NCBI GenBank assembly: GCA_036345935.2
Contig: JADWOT020000003.1
Span: 19,858,509-19,922,508 of the forward strand
Length of the DNA stretch: 64,000 nt
DNA from: Taenia hydatigena
Taxonomy: Eukaryota; Platyhelminthes; Cestoda; Cyclophyllidea; Taeniidae
Direction: 5' to 3'
Shown here piece by piece: positions 52,527 through 64,000 of this stretch. The number at the start of each line of letters is the position of its first letter. Position 1 is the first letter of the stretch. A model generated the notes under the pieces. That model searched no databases, was not told the DNA's origin, and saw nothing but the letters and a program-made list of their open reading frames with translations. The position numbers and the translations under genes are program-made.

Positions 52527-52606
52527 ATTGGGTGGGCAAAACGGGAGTGGTTTGTGGTTGGTTGGTTCCTTTTCAGCTTTCTATTGGCTCAGCTTAATTA
52601 TAAAAG
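52527..52606 (+). promoter_or_regulatory. Core promoter of the ENT gene
   Basis: TATAAAA at 52599-52605, about 40 bp before the ATG, with inverted CCAAT boxes (ATTGG) at 52583-52587 and 52527-52531. The spacing predicts a very short 5' untranslated region. Confidence 0.6.
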
Positions 52607-52643
52607 TCGGAATAACTGGTGACAGATCGTTTGTGCTGTAGAT

Positions 52644-54756
52644 ATGTCTGGTAAGGGTGGTGGTCAGGACGTTGATACGGAGGCTGAAATGGACTCCATG
52701 GATGCGGATGCGCCCAAGGACAAGTTGGATATTTTTCGTCATTACTATGTTTAGGTGTCGGCTTGTTTACATAATATTTTTTTTCATCGGGATCGGGTCG
52801 CTCTTACCCTGGAATTTTTTCATAACAGCTAATCAGGTAACGAGTAATTCGTTCTCATTTAAAAGTATTTTCAATACCAACTTCGGAACCGAAGCTTGCC
52901 AAGTGACGTTGACCCACTCCTTCCTATGTACAGAACACCGTTACAAACCGTGTTCTCAAGTTACCTAACAATCGCTTCCATTGTACCGGCAACACTTGCA
53001 AACTTCGCCAATCTTATGCTAAAGGATTGGTTTGTCAACTTTACTCTTTCTATTTCCAAAGTCTTCCTGTATACACGCGCTTGATTGGATCCGCTATAGT
53101 CATGCTTGTTATATTCACCATCACAACTGTTTTGACGAAGATTACTATTGGTATGTCTCATTTGTCCTCTGTTTGATTCGGTCTAGATACTGAGGCTTTC
53201 TTCATAATCACTCTGGTGACTGTAATGATAAACAACGGTAGGTGGTCATCACCTCAATTAACTTTTAGTTGGGAGTTCCATTAACCAAGGGAGCACTTAT
53301 GGCATTCTCTCCATGCTTCCAGGGAGCAATGCTCGTGGCTTCCTCGAAGGTCAGGTAAGACCGTGTTGCCTTTCAATCCAATAGTTTAATGACTAAATCG
53401 ACCTTGTTACAGGCTGTGGCCGGTATCATTGCTTCCGCATCCAACTTGATAACTATCGCAGCCGCAAGCAATCCTCGAGATGTTGGCTTCGCCTATTTCC
53501 TCATCGGTGTCTGCATTATCGCCTTCACTATCGGCCTTTTCATTATCCTCTTTAAAAATGTATGCTTCCTTCAGTATATTTTTTTCATTTATACTGGCCA
53601 ATTCCCCTAACCGGTGAACGGTTTTTTATTTCAGCCCTACTTCCTTTACTATTGGAAAATTAAAGGTAAGCCTTGCCATTATTAAAGCGCAGATGCACTG
53701 CAGAGTTTTGGCATGAGATGTGGATGTTTATTGAAATTTTAGGCGGCACCGCCACGGACGACGATGTGCCTTTTGGCAGAAAGCTGAAAAAGACCGCGGT
53801 CAACCTCTGCCACGCAATGCGGGAGGTCAAGTGGACTGGTTTTACCACCCTCCTCATATTCGCCGTCACTTTGGCCGTCTTCCCCAGTGTCTTCGTTTTG
53901 ATCGTTCCGAACAACTTTGATGAAAATAGTTTGTGGCATAGTAAGTGACTAGTGAGCTACTTTTCCTTTGAATCATTCATTTAAATCCTTAAGGCGTTTC
54001 CTTTTTTTAGCTAAATACTTTCATGGAGTGATTGTGTTTCTGAGTTTCAACGTTTGCGACTACCTGGGTCGTATGGCGGTTGGTTGGTTTAAGTGGGTAA
54101 GCTGGAGACGCTCTTCTAACATTTGGCGCTTATAAGAAAGTAAACATTAGCCGTCTGTTGGTACTTCAACTTACTGTTTCACATTTTTTGTGGTCTGTAG
54201 CCCACTTTTGAGCAGCGGAAGACCTTCCTTGCACTGGCCATTGTTCGCACTATACTTGTCCCCTTGACAATGATGTGTAACATACCTTCTCAACGCCTTC
54301 TTACTGCCTTCTACCACGACTCCGCCCCCATAATTCTTGTCATCTTACTCGGCTTGAGCAATGGATATTTTTTCTCCTTGGCTGTCAGTTATGCACCTAG
54401 GTAGGTAGCTAACCGTTCCCCATGATTTAACGCTTACGGGTTAACTGCCTTGCCACTGAAAACTGCTTGTGAGGAACGACGGATCCTTATCTCAATTTGA
54501 AGGGAGATTTCTAGTAACTCTCTGTGCCCTCAGCAAACTGATTTGTTCTAAAAAACAACTCGATGAATTAAAAGTGAAATCAATGGGCAGTAAAATGCAA
54601 ACATGAAAGATAGATTAAGATTTTCACCATGTCTATCACTTCAGATACGCCTCGGCCGGCAACGAGGAGGGTTGTGGCATTGCAACATCCACTTACATCG
54701 CCCTTGGTCTGTGTCTCGGGGTCACTCTCTCCTATGGAATGGTGGCTCTTGTCTAG
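52644..54756 (+). CDS. SLC29A: Equilibrative nucleoside transporter (SLC29/ENT family), complete
   Basis: Facilitated nucleoside carrier of the membrane; parasitic flatworms depend on purine salvage, so this is a likely uptake route. Exons: 52644-52723, 52755-52836, 52866-53029, 53062-53150, 53187-53237, 53269-53354, 53413-53559, 53635-53665, 53743-53940, 54011-54096, 54201-54400, 54645-54756; 1326 bp, 441 residues, normal for the family. Hallmarks: LVYIIFFFIGIGSLLPWNFF (first membrane helix), YFQYQLRNRSLP, SYLTIAS, FNVCDYLGR (family signature, helix 8) and GLSNGYFFSLAVSYAPR. It has a short acidic N-terminus and ends LSYGMVALV. Eleven introns; the first five are only 31, 29, 32, 36 and 31 bp, all GT-AG. 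The first intron holds an in-frame stop, so it must be removed. Confidence 0.93.
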
Positions 54757-54936
54757 ATTCTCTCTCCTCATCTTCCATCTCCCAATCATTTGTCGTCTCC
54801 GTTCATGTGTATTTTTTGTCAATGTTTTTAGTACAAACCGACTGGGCCCCTCCACGTCCTTAGATAATTCGCCCATTTTCCTAACCCCGTGCATAGTCTT
54901 CATTTCTACTCCTTCCTTGGGAGACCAAGTAACCGT

Positions 54937-54942
54937 AATAAA
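54937..54942 (+). terminator. Polyadenylation signal of the ENT gene
   Basis: AATAAA about 180 nt after the TAG stop, the first canonical hexamer downstream. Confidence 0.6.
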
Positions 54943-56739
54943 AAATCTTATATTGGATTGGTGGTGATCATCGGTGTTGTGGCTGTGTAAGAAGGCGGAT
55001 CAACTGCTTCCACACACACGCACACACGTGTAAGTGGTAATGCTTGGAATGGGGCCAATTTGCGGTCGGTGTTAGTGGTCGACGATAAAACGACAATCCA
55101 AAATCAACAGAAAAGGCCTTAATTCGTGCTACTTGTCAACCCTCAGATAAAGTAATCAACCACAGATTAGTCCAAAAGTTGTGACTGGCATCCAAAATCT
55201 GCTCTGTATTATGCACGCTGGATGAAGTCATTATAGAATTTTTATTTAGTTGTTTTACAAGGAGCACTATTGGCGGGTAAATGTTTTTTCATCGTATTGT
55301 CCTTCACCTTAAGCAACACACTCCAGCCTCAAAATCTCGCAGGCTCATTGTTAATCCACCCGTAAATATCCACTTTGGTTTACGGTGGCAGCGCTATCAG
55401 TCGAACCATTAACACAATTCGCTCTTTATGCAAAGCATAATCTACAGAGACTGTAAGTCGATGCTGCTTAAGATAATCAAGTCTTCTTGTTTTGTTCTTT
55501 ACTTTGTCACATATTGGCAGAAAGTTAGCCACAAATTTAGGAACGTTTTTCAGCACTGTCTTAGCCATAAATTTGCTCACTTAAGAGGACAGATGGAAAT
55601 GGCTATTAATAGGTGAAAACATCCACCTAGAGTGGGTTTGTAAACTTTGCTTAACAGCCGAGCCATCTGTAGTAGTGAACATGGTCACAGAATCGTAAAG
55701 TCGTAAGTCAATACCAACCGACACGGCGGAGCTCGGCACGTGATGGACGATGCAGGGAGACGCGAAAACATTGAAGTTCCATTGCCTCAGGGAAGGCACT
55801 TGTAGACGAACAAGCCAAGAGGGCTTGAAACTAATTAAGCACTTCTGCTGATTCAGAAATGAAGTTTCTGCAACTCCCTTTCTCGACAGTGGCAGCGGCA
55901 GCTACTTGGTGTTAGTTTTTTTTAACGCATGCGTCAAAAAATTTGTCGCCTAATTTTATCCATTCTGCATTAAGCAAAAGCTGCCAAAATCAAGTGGAGT
56001 GCGTTTGGAACGCCTTTTAAAACCGACAGTGACAATGATGCATAATACGGACAGTATACTAGCGTTTTATTCATGTAAGTTGCTACGAGATTGTAAAACT
56101 TCGATCATTCTTTTTTTCAATAGAAACAGCCATTACGAGTCACATACACTGAAGCATATGCCATGGCTTGATCAACCTAATTATGTGCCGAGATTAGCTA
56201 TTTCCACCGGCATGAATGTTCCTTAGGCTTGAGAGAGCACAGACTTCCAGGTAAAACTACTTGAAACCCCATATTATTTAAGATAGTCACTAATCACAGT
56301 CCTGAAAAGGTCGGCTTCTCAAAAATGAAGCTGTAAGATATGGTGATGTCACTGGTCCGACCACCTCAAACCCCTCATCAAACACGCCTCCGCAAGCGGC
56401 GATGGGCAAGACGGAAGTTTATTGGCGTCCGCACATCCCTAAAGTGATCGTCGCCACTCACACTCAGCTGGCCATTACTTGCTGGCTGTTGTAGTGTGTC
56501 TCCTCTCTCACTCCTGGCTAATCCTTCTGCGCCCTCCTGCGCCTAGCGCATTAAAGTGAGCTGTCACAGCAACGTCGGACCCACCAATTAAGCATGCTAA
56601 GTCCCCACTTCAGCAGTAATATGCCTACAGACAATTTGGAATACTATTTTCAATTAAACTGACATTTGGCGGAAACTTTCCTGATAAAAAGGGCATATGG
56701 CGACCAATAAACAGTGATTTAGACATAAATTAGTTTATG

Positions 56740-56995
56740 TTATGTGTTTTCGACCCTCTTGAGAAATTGCACCACAAAGTAGGCATCGCACACGAGGACG
56801 AGCGTTTGAGGTCTGGCCAGGGAGAGCGGAAGGCGACCATCCGACCTCGCTAGGAGCACACTGCAGGGTATTGATGTCCGCTGATCTAAATCACTGAATG
56901 GCCTGACAAGTCGTAAAAATTTCCCATCGGATGCAGGAAGGCCGAGGTGATTTGGTTTAGCTATCTCAGCGATGCCTAAAGCATTTAAAAGCAGT
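56740..56995 (-). pseudogene. Possible terminal exon or remnant of an unrecognised minus-strand gene
   Basis: Acceptor-like TTTTAAATGCTTTAG is followed by an 84-codon frame, IAEIAKPNHLGLPASDGKFL through SVLLARSDGRLPLSLARPQT to a TAA stop. Composition is protein-like but no family is recognised. A degenerate second copy of its first part, including some flanking intron (GACAATGTC...CTTGTCAGGCC), lies at about 57605-57690, so the block was duplicated locally. A gene remnant or an exon of an unannotated gene are both possible. Confidence 0.35.
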
Positions 56996-58869
56996 GACAT
57001 TGTCAAATATATTTAATTGAAGTAGTCAGCACTCACTCCCACCTCTATTAGGGCAGTGAGCTTAATAGATTCTAAAAAGGCTTTCTCAACGTTTTGCATT
57101 AAAATTCATTGGGCAATTAAACTCCACCTCATATAACCTCATCAGGTCGAGCTGATCAATTTAGCTCATTTTCATGTGCTTTCAGTTGCATTCAATTCTG
57201 TTTATTGCGTTAGTGATTGAATGTGGCCCCTGCGGTCTCAACATTTGAAAGGCGCCTGGGATTCTAAATAAGTAATCAAACCTTGATACATGTAGTCTCC
57301 GCGACAAACGAACACGTATATGTGACCTGAATAATCCAATACGAAATGGTCGTGGATGTTTACGCGACCGAAGGAGTTAGCATCTTCCGACCTCTTACTC
57401 TCCGGCTCGGTTGGTCACACCCGGTTTTCCTCGGTCATACCCTTTTGGTAAACGCTCATCATTTTTGGTTTGAGGGTGCTAAAAGTACCCGTTTGGGCCA
57501 TAAAAAGGGTTGTTTTTGCCACCAACGATTTTCGAATTCAATGTTTTATTGATCCTGACCTTATACTCTAATTTTGGCATCTCTGACCTCCACGTTCGAT
57601 CTACCCTTGGCCTGACAAGCCGCAAATGTCATGCCAGCCGACCCTAAAGCGAGATTCAAAATAGCATAACTAAGCCGACATTGTCACAGACGCTGACGTA
57701 ACTGAAAGTGAAGATTTTCAAAAGTGCGGTTTTAATTAAGTGTGTGTCTCAGTTTATGCCAAACATTTTTATCAAGCCTGTTAGAGGAATGAGGGAGCAT
57801 TAATTTCCATACACCAACACACCACTGCGCCTTCTGCTGGGTTCACTACCAGGGTCTCCAAGGCATGTCTATCACCAAGGGTGGGTTGTTTTATTGGTCT
57901 AGTGGGTCGCCAACTGTCTTGACATCTGGGAAGAAACTAAACTCCAAATGAAAACGTGGGAAATCTAATTGTCCCAAAACCGCAAACAAAATAAATGGAC
58001 TTTATTATGTTAAACTCGACCCCGGATTAGTGCATGCAACTGCCACGTCATGTGTGCATGACGCAGGACTCAGATAAGGAACTAGCGCTGGCACGCTGTA
58101 GCTATGCTATTTGTAGTGTTCCGAGACTTCTCTGAGAGCAAAAGGGAACATAATGCCAAGGCAGCGTATGAACTGACTACTAAGGTAGGGTGTTGGAACG
58201 ACCGGCATAGCCCGGAAGCCCAGCCGCCCGATGTCGTTCCCAATGTTCCCCTTGGTCAGCCTACTGCATTAACCATCACAACATAATCAGTACTGTAATA
58301 AGAACACTTAAGAGTCAAGCGTGCCACTCACCAAATTTTCACGCAGCGTCACTGATCCCTCTTATGAATTCCACTAGATCTAGAGTGTCGCCTAATAAAG
58401 GAACTGCATTGGAGGAACGGAGGCCGTGCTAATCGCCACATTTGCCCACAACTAGTATCCAATTGTTTCCCCTTACTACTTTGCTCCCACTTCAATGCTG
58501 TTCTACCATATCTGTCAGGGTTTTGGCCAGCTAATAGAGATGTGGAGGAGGTATCTCTTGCTAGCTCAGTTGACACCTTCATAAAGGTCCCGTGGACAGC
58601 TCCACAAGGAACTTTTACAGACGGTTCACGGATAGTGTTACACGATGCAATTGCAAAAGCAGCCCTGCAGACGATGTAAATGGCGTGATGGCAAGGGTGG
58701 CCGTTATTTTCGACCCCTGTGTTGAGGATCGTCACCAATTCCTCTATTCGAAACCAATACACTCCTTCCGTCACACCAATCATCAAGCAGCGGTGGAAAT
58801 TAGGATGGTATCTTCCCTTCAGATCGAGTTCGCAATTCGATTTCCCCAATGTAGCGTAGCAAAACTTAC

Positions 58870-58984
58870 CTGAAGACGAAGGGCAGGATAAGCAGTGTCG
58901 AGGTATACTAGGGCTTCGGGCTCTTGTGGCGTGGATTGGAGGCCACTTCACCCTGCAAAGTGGCCCCCTCACCAAAACCAGGAG
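58870..58984 (-). other. Possible exon with strong splice sites
   Basis: A pyrimidine-rich acceptor (TTTTTTCTATGTTGTTTAG) and a perfect donor (CAG then GTAAGT) enclose 115 bp that is open in the frame LLVLVRGPLCRVKWPPIHAT. Length and phase would fit splicing to 56995. The protein sequence looks unremarkable and is not recognised. Confidence 0.25.
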
Positions 58985-59517
58985 CTAAACAACATAGAAA
59001 AAACTGCAAAATATTTCAAAAGAAATAGACGGAGAAAAGTTGATAAAAACCTAAGGTTCCCTATTGATTCTAAACAAATTGTGATCAAAATTCATACTTT
59101 ACTCTTTTCGTAAGGTAGTGAACATTTTAAATAGGGCGAAGTCGAGTTTTTTATACGCCTATTAATGTGGCTGCGTGATTTGTGTGACGCTTTTCTGAAC
59201 CTGAAACCTGGTGGAGAAGAGCGGCCGGTCACCACATGCAAATGCTTGTATTTACGTGCTAGTTTTTAGGTCATCTGATATAACCTGAAATCTGGTACGT
59301 TTATCCGGCACGAATTGTCACCGCAGAGGGTTGGGAGGAATTCGAGAGGAAACTATGGCTTGCCTAGTAATTACTGGAGTTCAAAACACTTTTTGGTGTT
59401 CTCTTATGCTGCAGCTCCAAAGCATTGAGAATTCTCCCTTGATTTTTTTGGAGGTAAAGGATTTACTGACCTCGAGAGTCAATATAGGCAAACTGAACGA
59501 TTTAGATTCTGATAATA

Positions 59518-60032
59518 GCTTCCGTGTTCCCAGTTGTCTTAAGGTTGTCTTGTTACGCTGCTTCTAAACTAAGCCACTCTCTAGCAATAAACCGACTAAT
59601 TATCCTGTAGACGCTTGTCATATTCGTTGCAGAGAACTGAAGTCTACTGTTCGCTCGACGCACCCAGAAACGTCTTCTTCCATTTGCTAGCTCATTCGGC
59701 CTACTTGGGCATGGCTAACATCCCATGTTGTCTATGATCCCAATATTTGACACTCTCCAAATGGACTGGGCACCAGAAGATTCCTAAGAGGGGAATATGA
59801 AGCAGAGATGCATTCACAAACCCATCACCCTCCTAGGGTAGATGGCCAAGTTGAAAGTGCTTGATGGTGTTGCAAACATCCAGTCAGGCCTTCAAGCCGA
59901 TGCTGTAGGGAAGAAGCTTAGAAATGGAAAAGGGAGGATGAACGTACAGGCATCTTGTAATAACTGTTGATGCGTTTGTGTTGCCAAGCCGAGAAAACTG
60001 CGGAGCTGCGTCTAAATTGTTGGTGTTGGCCT
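59518..60032 (+). repeat. Left arm of a 515-bp inverted repeat
   Basis: Nearly identical to the reverse complement of 60529-61043. The only differences noticed are two bases near the outer end (CAGTTG against CTGCTG). Starts GCTTCCGTGTTCCC and ends GTGTTGGCCT. Contains no recognised gene. Confidence 0.95.
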
Positions 60033-60528
60033 TTCGCCTTCAGGCGAGATTTGCCGTGCTACATTGGGGTTATCGAAATGCGATCCCAATCCACAGGAAA
60101 GCTACCGCCCTGATTTCTACTTCTGCTTGATGAACAGTTTTACAGAAGAAGTGAAATTGGTTTGAATGGAGAAGTCGGTGACAAATCTTAATGCAAGGAT
60201 TGAAAAATGACGTCCGTCTTTGCCAATCACTCCAGTTTCGTGGTGTGAGTTTGTTATTCGTGAGACCACTTAAAAAGTTCGTTGTGGAGATGCCTACCGA
60301 ACCTGTATGAAGACGCCAACTGAATGAAAAAGCAATACCTCCTCCAAGTCTCTACTAGCTGGCCTGAAACTGGACGGATATGGTACGGCAGCACTGAAGT
60401 GAGATCAAAATGGCAAGTAGCAATGAACATGCAAATAGCTGTAGACAGTTGTGTTGGCCAGCACATTTACCATCCCTCCAGTGCAGTTCCATTGCCATAC
60501 CATCCATATCTCTAAAATCGACCCATAT
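60033..60528. other. Spacer of the inverted repeat
   Basis: 496 bp unique spacer. Begins with a small hairpin (TCGCCTTCAGGCGA). Only short chance frames. Confidence 0.8.
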
Positions 60529-61043
60529 AGGCCAACACCAACAATTTAGACGCAGCTCCGCAGTTTTCTCGGCTTGGCAACACAAACGCATCAACAGTTA
60601 TTACAAGATGCCTGTACGTTCATCCTCCCTTTTCCATTTCTAAGCTTCTTCCCTACAGCATCGGCTTGAAGGCCTGACTGGATGTTTGCAACACCATCAA
60701 GCACTTTCAACTTGGCCATCTACCCTAGGAGGGTGATGGGTTTGTGAATGCATCTCTGCTTCATATTCCCCTCTTAGGAATCTTCTGGTGCCCAGTCCAT
60801 TTGGAGAGTGTCAAATATTGGGATCATAGACAACATGGGATGTTAGCCATGCCCAAGTAGGCCGAATGAGCTAGCAAATGGAAGAAGACGTTTCTGGGTG
60901 CGTCGAGCGAACAGTAGACTTCAGTTCTCTGCAACGAATATGACAAGCGTCTACAGGATAATTAGTCGGTTTATTGCTAGAGAGTGGCTTAGTTTAGAAG
61001 CAGCGTAACAAGACAACCTTAAGACAGCAGGGAACACGGAAGC
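60529..61043 (-). repeat. Right arm of the 515-bp inverted repeat
   Basis: Reverse complement of 59518-60032 at well over 99% identity by eye. No target duplication was found outside the arms. The long hairpin it could form would give double-stranded RNA if transcribed through. Confidence 0.95.
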
Positions 61044-64000
61044 CAACGCTAGAGTCCAAAAGCTTTAACATACCCATGTTGGCTGCGAAATTGTTCCCCT
61101 TACCGGGTGGTCTAGCTTCTGATCCATGGTGGCACCACCTCTTTCCCCACTCATCCCATCTGTACGTCGATCATGCATATTATGTCCCAGCATCATGTCG
61201 TCTCTCGTCACTCTCACCCTCCTACAAGCTTCAAAAAATCTGATGTCAGAGACTTTCGTACTCGCCAATCATTTCTTCCTAAACACTTATCGATTCTACT
61301 TGTCAAGTCTTCATTGTCCTCAATTACGAAAGTAGCTAATCTCGAGACAGCACAAGTAGGATGCTCATGTTGGCGTTTTGAATTGCACAAAATACAGCCT
61401 CTAGCACTAATGGTGTATGGAGGTCACAGAGAATTCGATAGACTATGTCGTTGTGTGGTTTCCGCTTCATTTGCCGTGCACTGGCGCGTGAAATGGCACA
61501 ACAGCTGTGACCAAGACTCGTGACCTCTGGTCTGATTCGAGTGGATAACACTGACTTGGATCAAATGCGCAGCGTGTCCAACGCCTCGCCTGTGAGAAGA
61601 GGGGAATGGATTTAATGGAGGGGAGGAATCACCACGAAGGAAACGTAGCCTTGTTTGTTTGCGCTTCTGTCCGTCTGAAGGAGTAAGAGGACAATCCAGT
61701 GGGGAAGGGCGGAGCGCACCTCTGGAAGTGGAGACGAGACTGTCACCGTGGGAGTGGTGGAACCTGCGGAGGATGAAAAGAACGCGGAGATACATGGTAG
61801 AGAATTTGGGATTGTGATTTCTGATGATATGGGTGATAAAGGGTTTCCTTGGTATCATTTAATCTCGAAGCCAGGTTGTGAACACAGCAAACAACTCAAT
61901 TTATATGTGAGGCAATAGAGATATCAAGAATCAATCAATCAATCTTCTCATGCCAGAAAAAATGGAAGAGAAGAAGAGGTTAGTACAAATAGTGCTATAC
62001 TGATGCTGAAATTTTTTTAAATAGCACCATTTCTGCACCTCCATTTAACTGGACTTCCGAGCGTTGTCAAGATGCGTCAAATGTGCCTCCATTTTTGTCA
62101 GCTCCGCAAAGCAAATTGCTTATCTTTCGTGCGCAATGAGTGAAAATGTAAACGTATGAGATTGGGTGGCCTTTAAACCACCTACATCAGCGGTGTTTTG
62201 AATCGGTGTGTTTCTAATATCTGCATCCGGATTTTCTAAAGGGTCAGTAAAATATGGGCTACGCTGTAGTAATTGTGTTGTTCTAAATGTCCCTCTCTTT
62301 GGCGAGAGACAGCGGAACAAATCAAACTCCGTGTTAGATGATAAGTCGGATTGCCCCAAAGCAGACAGGACTTTAACCCTACCTTCCCCTGTTGAGTCCG
62401 TATCATAAGGATTGACACCAGTCACAAAACATGCTGCAAAACAATCAGGCTGTCTGTTCAGGTTGTAGTGGGAGGGGAAAGGAGGTGAACGTTCAACAAT
62501 ACATTTCGCGTAATCGAAACAATGCCTCTGGAGGAAACACTTTGAAGCGCATACTTGCGTCTAAATTATAACTTTCTAAGGAAAATAATGCATGCATACT
62601 GGGTATATTAGTAGGCAATTGAGCATTAAAATTGTTTATGAAGTACTAATTTAATGTTTCGATTTAATTCGCTCACTAATAGTTAAATATTTCCGAAATC
62701 GCTTATAAAACCCTCACTAATCTACTTGTTTTAATTTACTAACGTCACATTTTTATGTGAGAACCCGAGTAAATGCCCGTTCTCAAAGTATCAGCGGTCG
62801 GCCGTGTTTAGGGCCTTGCAATCTTTTCAAATTTACCAATTTAGGAGTAATCTTCTAGTGTGTGCTGCGTATTTACCTACCTAGAGATTTACTTTGACAC
62901 TTCGTTAGTGAAATTTCCGGCATTCGCTATCAGATTTTTAATCCTGCTTTTAAGGGTGGGTGAAATCAGCTGCTCGCTGCAAATTTGGTGGCTCAGGCAT
63001 GGGGCACTGCGGCGGAGAGATGGTGATATCCGCTTTTATGCAGTATGGACTATAATTAGACGAACACTGAGAATTGGACTGCCGTGCCGTACTTATCCAT
63101 GTTCCAGTCCTGTGCTCATCTAATCAGCAGTCTATCAACCAACAGCAAGCGCAAACCCATTTCCTACTCTCAGTCTCCATATTTCGATTCTTTTTACTTC
63201 CATGTGGTTATTTCACATGGATGAGTTTGCCGCATCGGTCTTCCATCTAGGCCTTGTTTTTTAATGAACGTGCTTTACAAAAGAAGTAATTAACAAACTC
63301 AACAATGTCACCTTAGTGGTGGCATTATTTACACAGGCCAGTACGACGTAAAAATGACCCAAAAACAGAAAGAGGAGAGCATAGTCCCCATACCGCGTGG
63401 TAGTGGGATACCATGACATTCAAGAGCTTTGCTCTAGTGTGTCCTTTTCACGGTTGAGTATAATGCACGCATAGTTTTCCGAGGTTTTTTCTGAAGTCTT
63501 GGGAAGTCAAAGAAGTGTGGAAACATATTACTAGATTGTTTGGAGGTTGGGGTGCCTCCAGTGTCACCCAAACGTTTTGCCGCAGAACACGATCGTACCT
63601 ACAGGAACTCAGCATCGGTGCTGCTTAGCATTATAACCTACTCGCCAGATGGGTTCTCCCTTTTCTTGAGCTTTCACTCATCTTCCTGCATTTGTCGTCA
63701 CATCGTGGTCGGGAATTAAAAAATCACATCCGAACCAACAAGCAAAGTCCCTAAGTTCTGTTGCGCATCGACAGCCCCAACACATCAAAGTCTCCTTCCT
63801 ATTTATGAGGCATGTTGAGGAAGAGAAACGCATCAGTATTGCGCTGCACAAGAGCGAACTTTGGTCTACAACTCGAAAACGGTGCGTATCAATGGCTATT
63901 CAAAAGAAAAAACTAGCCAGAAGGGGAGAGTTGCTTAATAAAAGACAAGATATAAAATACATTTGCTCTCAAGTGATCCCCGTCAATCGTTCACATTCTG

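Larger units (their letters stand above)
54943..64000. other. Right flank without a recognised gene
   Basis: Apart from the inverted repeat at 59518-61043 and the possible minus-strand exons at 56740-56995 and 58870-58984, nothing recognisable was found. Open frames at 58349-58975 and 61424-61858 lack family features. Confidence 0.45.

Noticed and set aside
52644..52755. Histone-like start (MSGKGG) with a TATA box, read as a 37-codon frame ending in TAG
   Set aside because: Removing a 31-bp GT-AG intron joins PKDK to CRLVYIIFF, a typical ENT N-terminus; no histone fold follows.
58349..58975. 208-residue minus-strand open frame
   Set aside because: It contains a perfect splice donor in its middle (58869) and no recognisable domain; other frames of the same DNA look equally protein-like. 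Only a possible exon inside it was kept.
61424..61858. 144-residue minus-strand frame, with an overlapping acidic plus-strand frame
   Set aside because: Neither has a recognised motif or convincing splice sites.

Overview
The window is eukaryotic, gene-sparse and intron-rich. Most lines of evidence point to a parasitic flatworm, probably a tapeworm: vertebrate-like gene families with many short exons, long introns in two genes, introns of only 29-36 bp packed into the 5' end of a third, and LTR-like dispersed repeats. The species cannot be fixed from the sequence. No rRNA, CRISPR array or convincing tRNA was seen.

Layout. (1) 781-1258, minus: first coding exon of an unrecognised gene that runs off the left edge. 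(2) 1259-5281: no gene; holds a solo-LTR-like repeat at 2213-2400. (3) 5415-12100, minus: CHAF1A (CAF-1 p150), the large subunit of the histone H3-H4 chaperone, in 11 phase-consistent exons; its N-terminal end, between 12.1 and about 16 kb, is unresolved. (4) 16994-48706 (possible start 48777), minus: a protein 4.1/coracle family gene of 19 exons, at least 1192 residues. Between the FERM/adjacent region and the 4.1 C-terminal domain it carries two DDX1-type SPRY domains. All exon phases chain from FERM through both SPRY domains to the C-terminal domain. (5) 48778-52526: no gene; holds a (CTT)n tract and a second LTR-like copy at 52003-52171. (6) 52644-54756, plus: a complete equilibrative nucleoside transporter (SLC29/ENT), 12 exons and 441 residues, with a TATA box, inverted CCAAT boxes and a polyadenylation signal. 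(7) 54943-64000: no recognised gene; contains a near-perfect 515-bp inverted repeat (59518-60032 / 60529-61043) and a weakly supported minus-strand coding remnant at 56740-56995.

The genes have no evident joint function: chromatin assembly, membrane-skeleton adaptor and nucleoside uptake. The most unusual object is the FERM-SPRY-SPRY-CTD protein. Next come the inverted repeat, the micro-introns of the ENT gene, and the pair of LTR-like repeats with target-site duplications.
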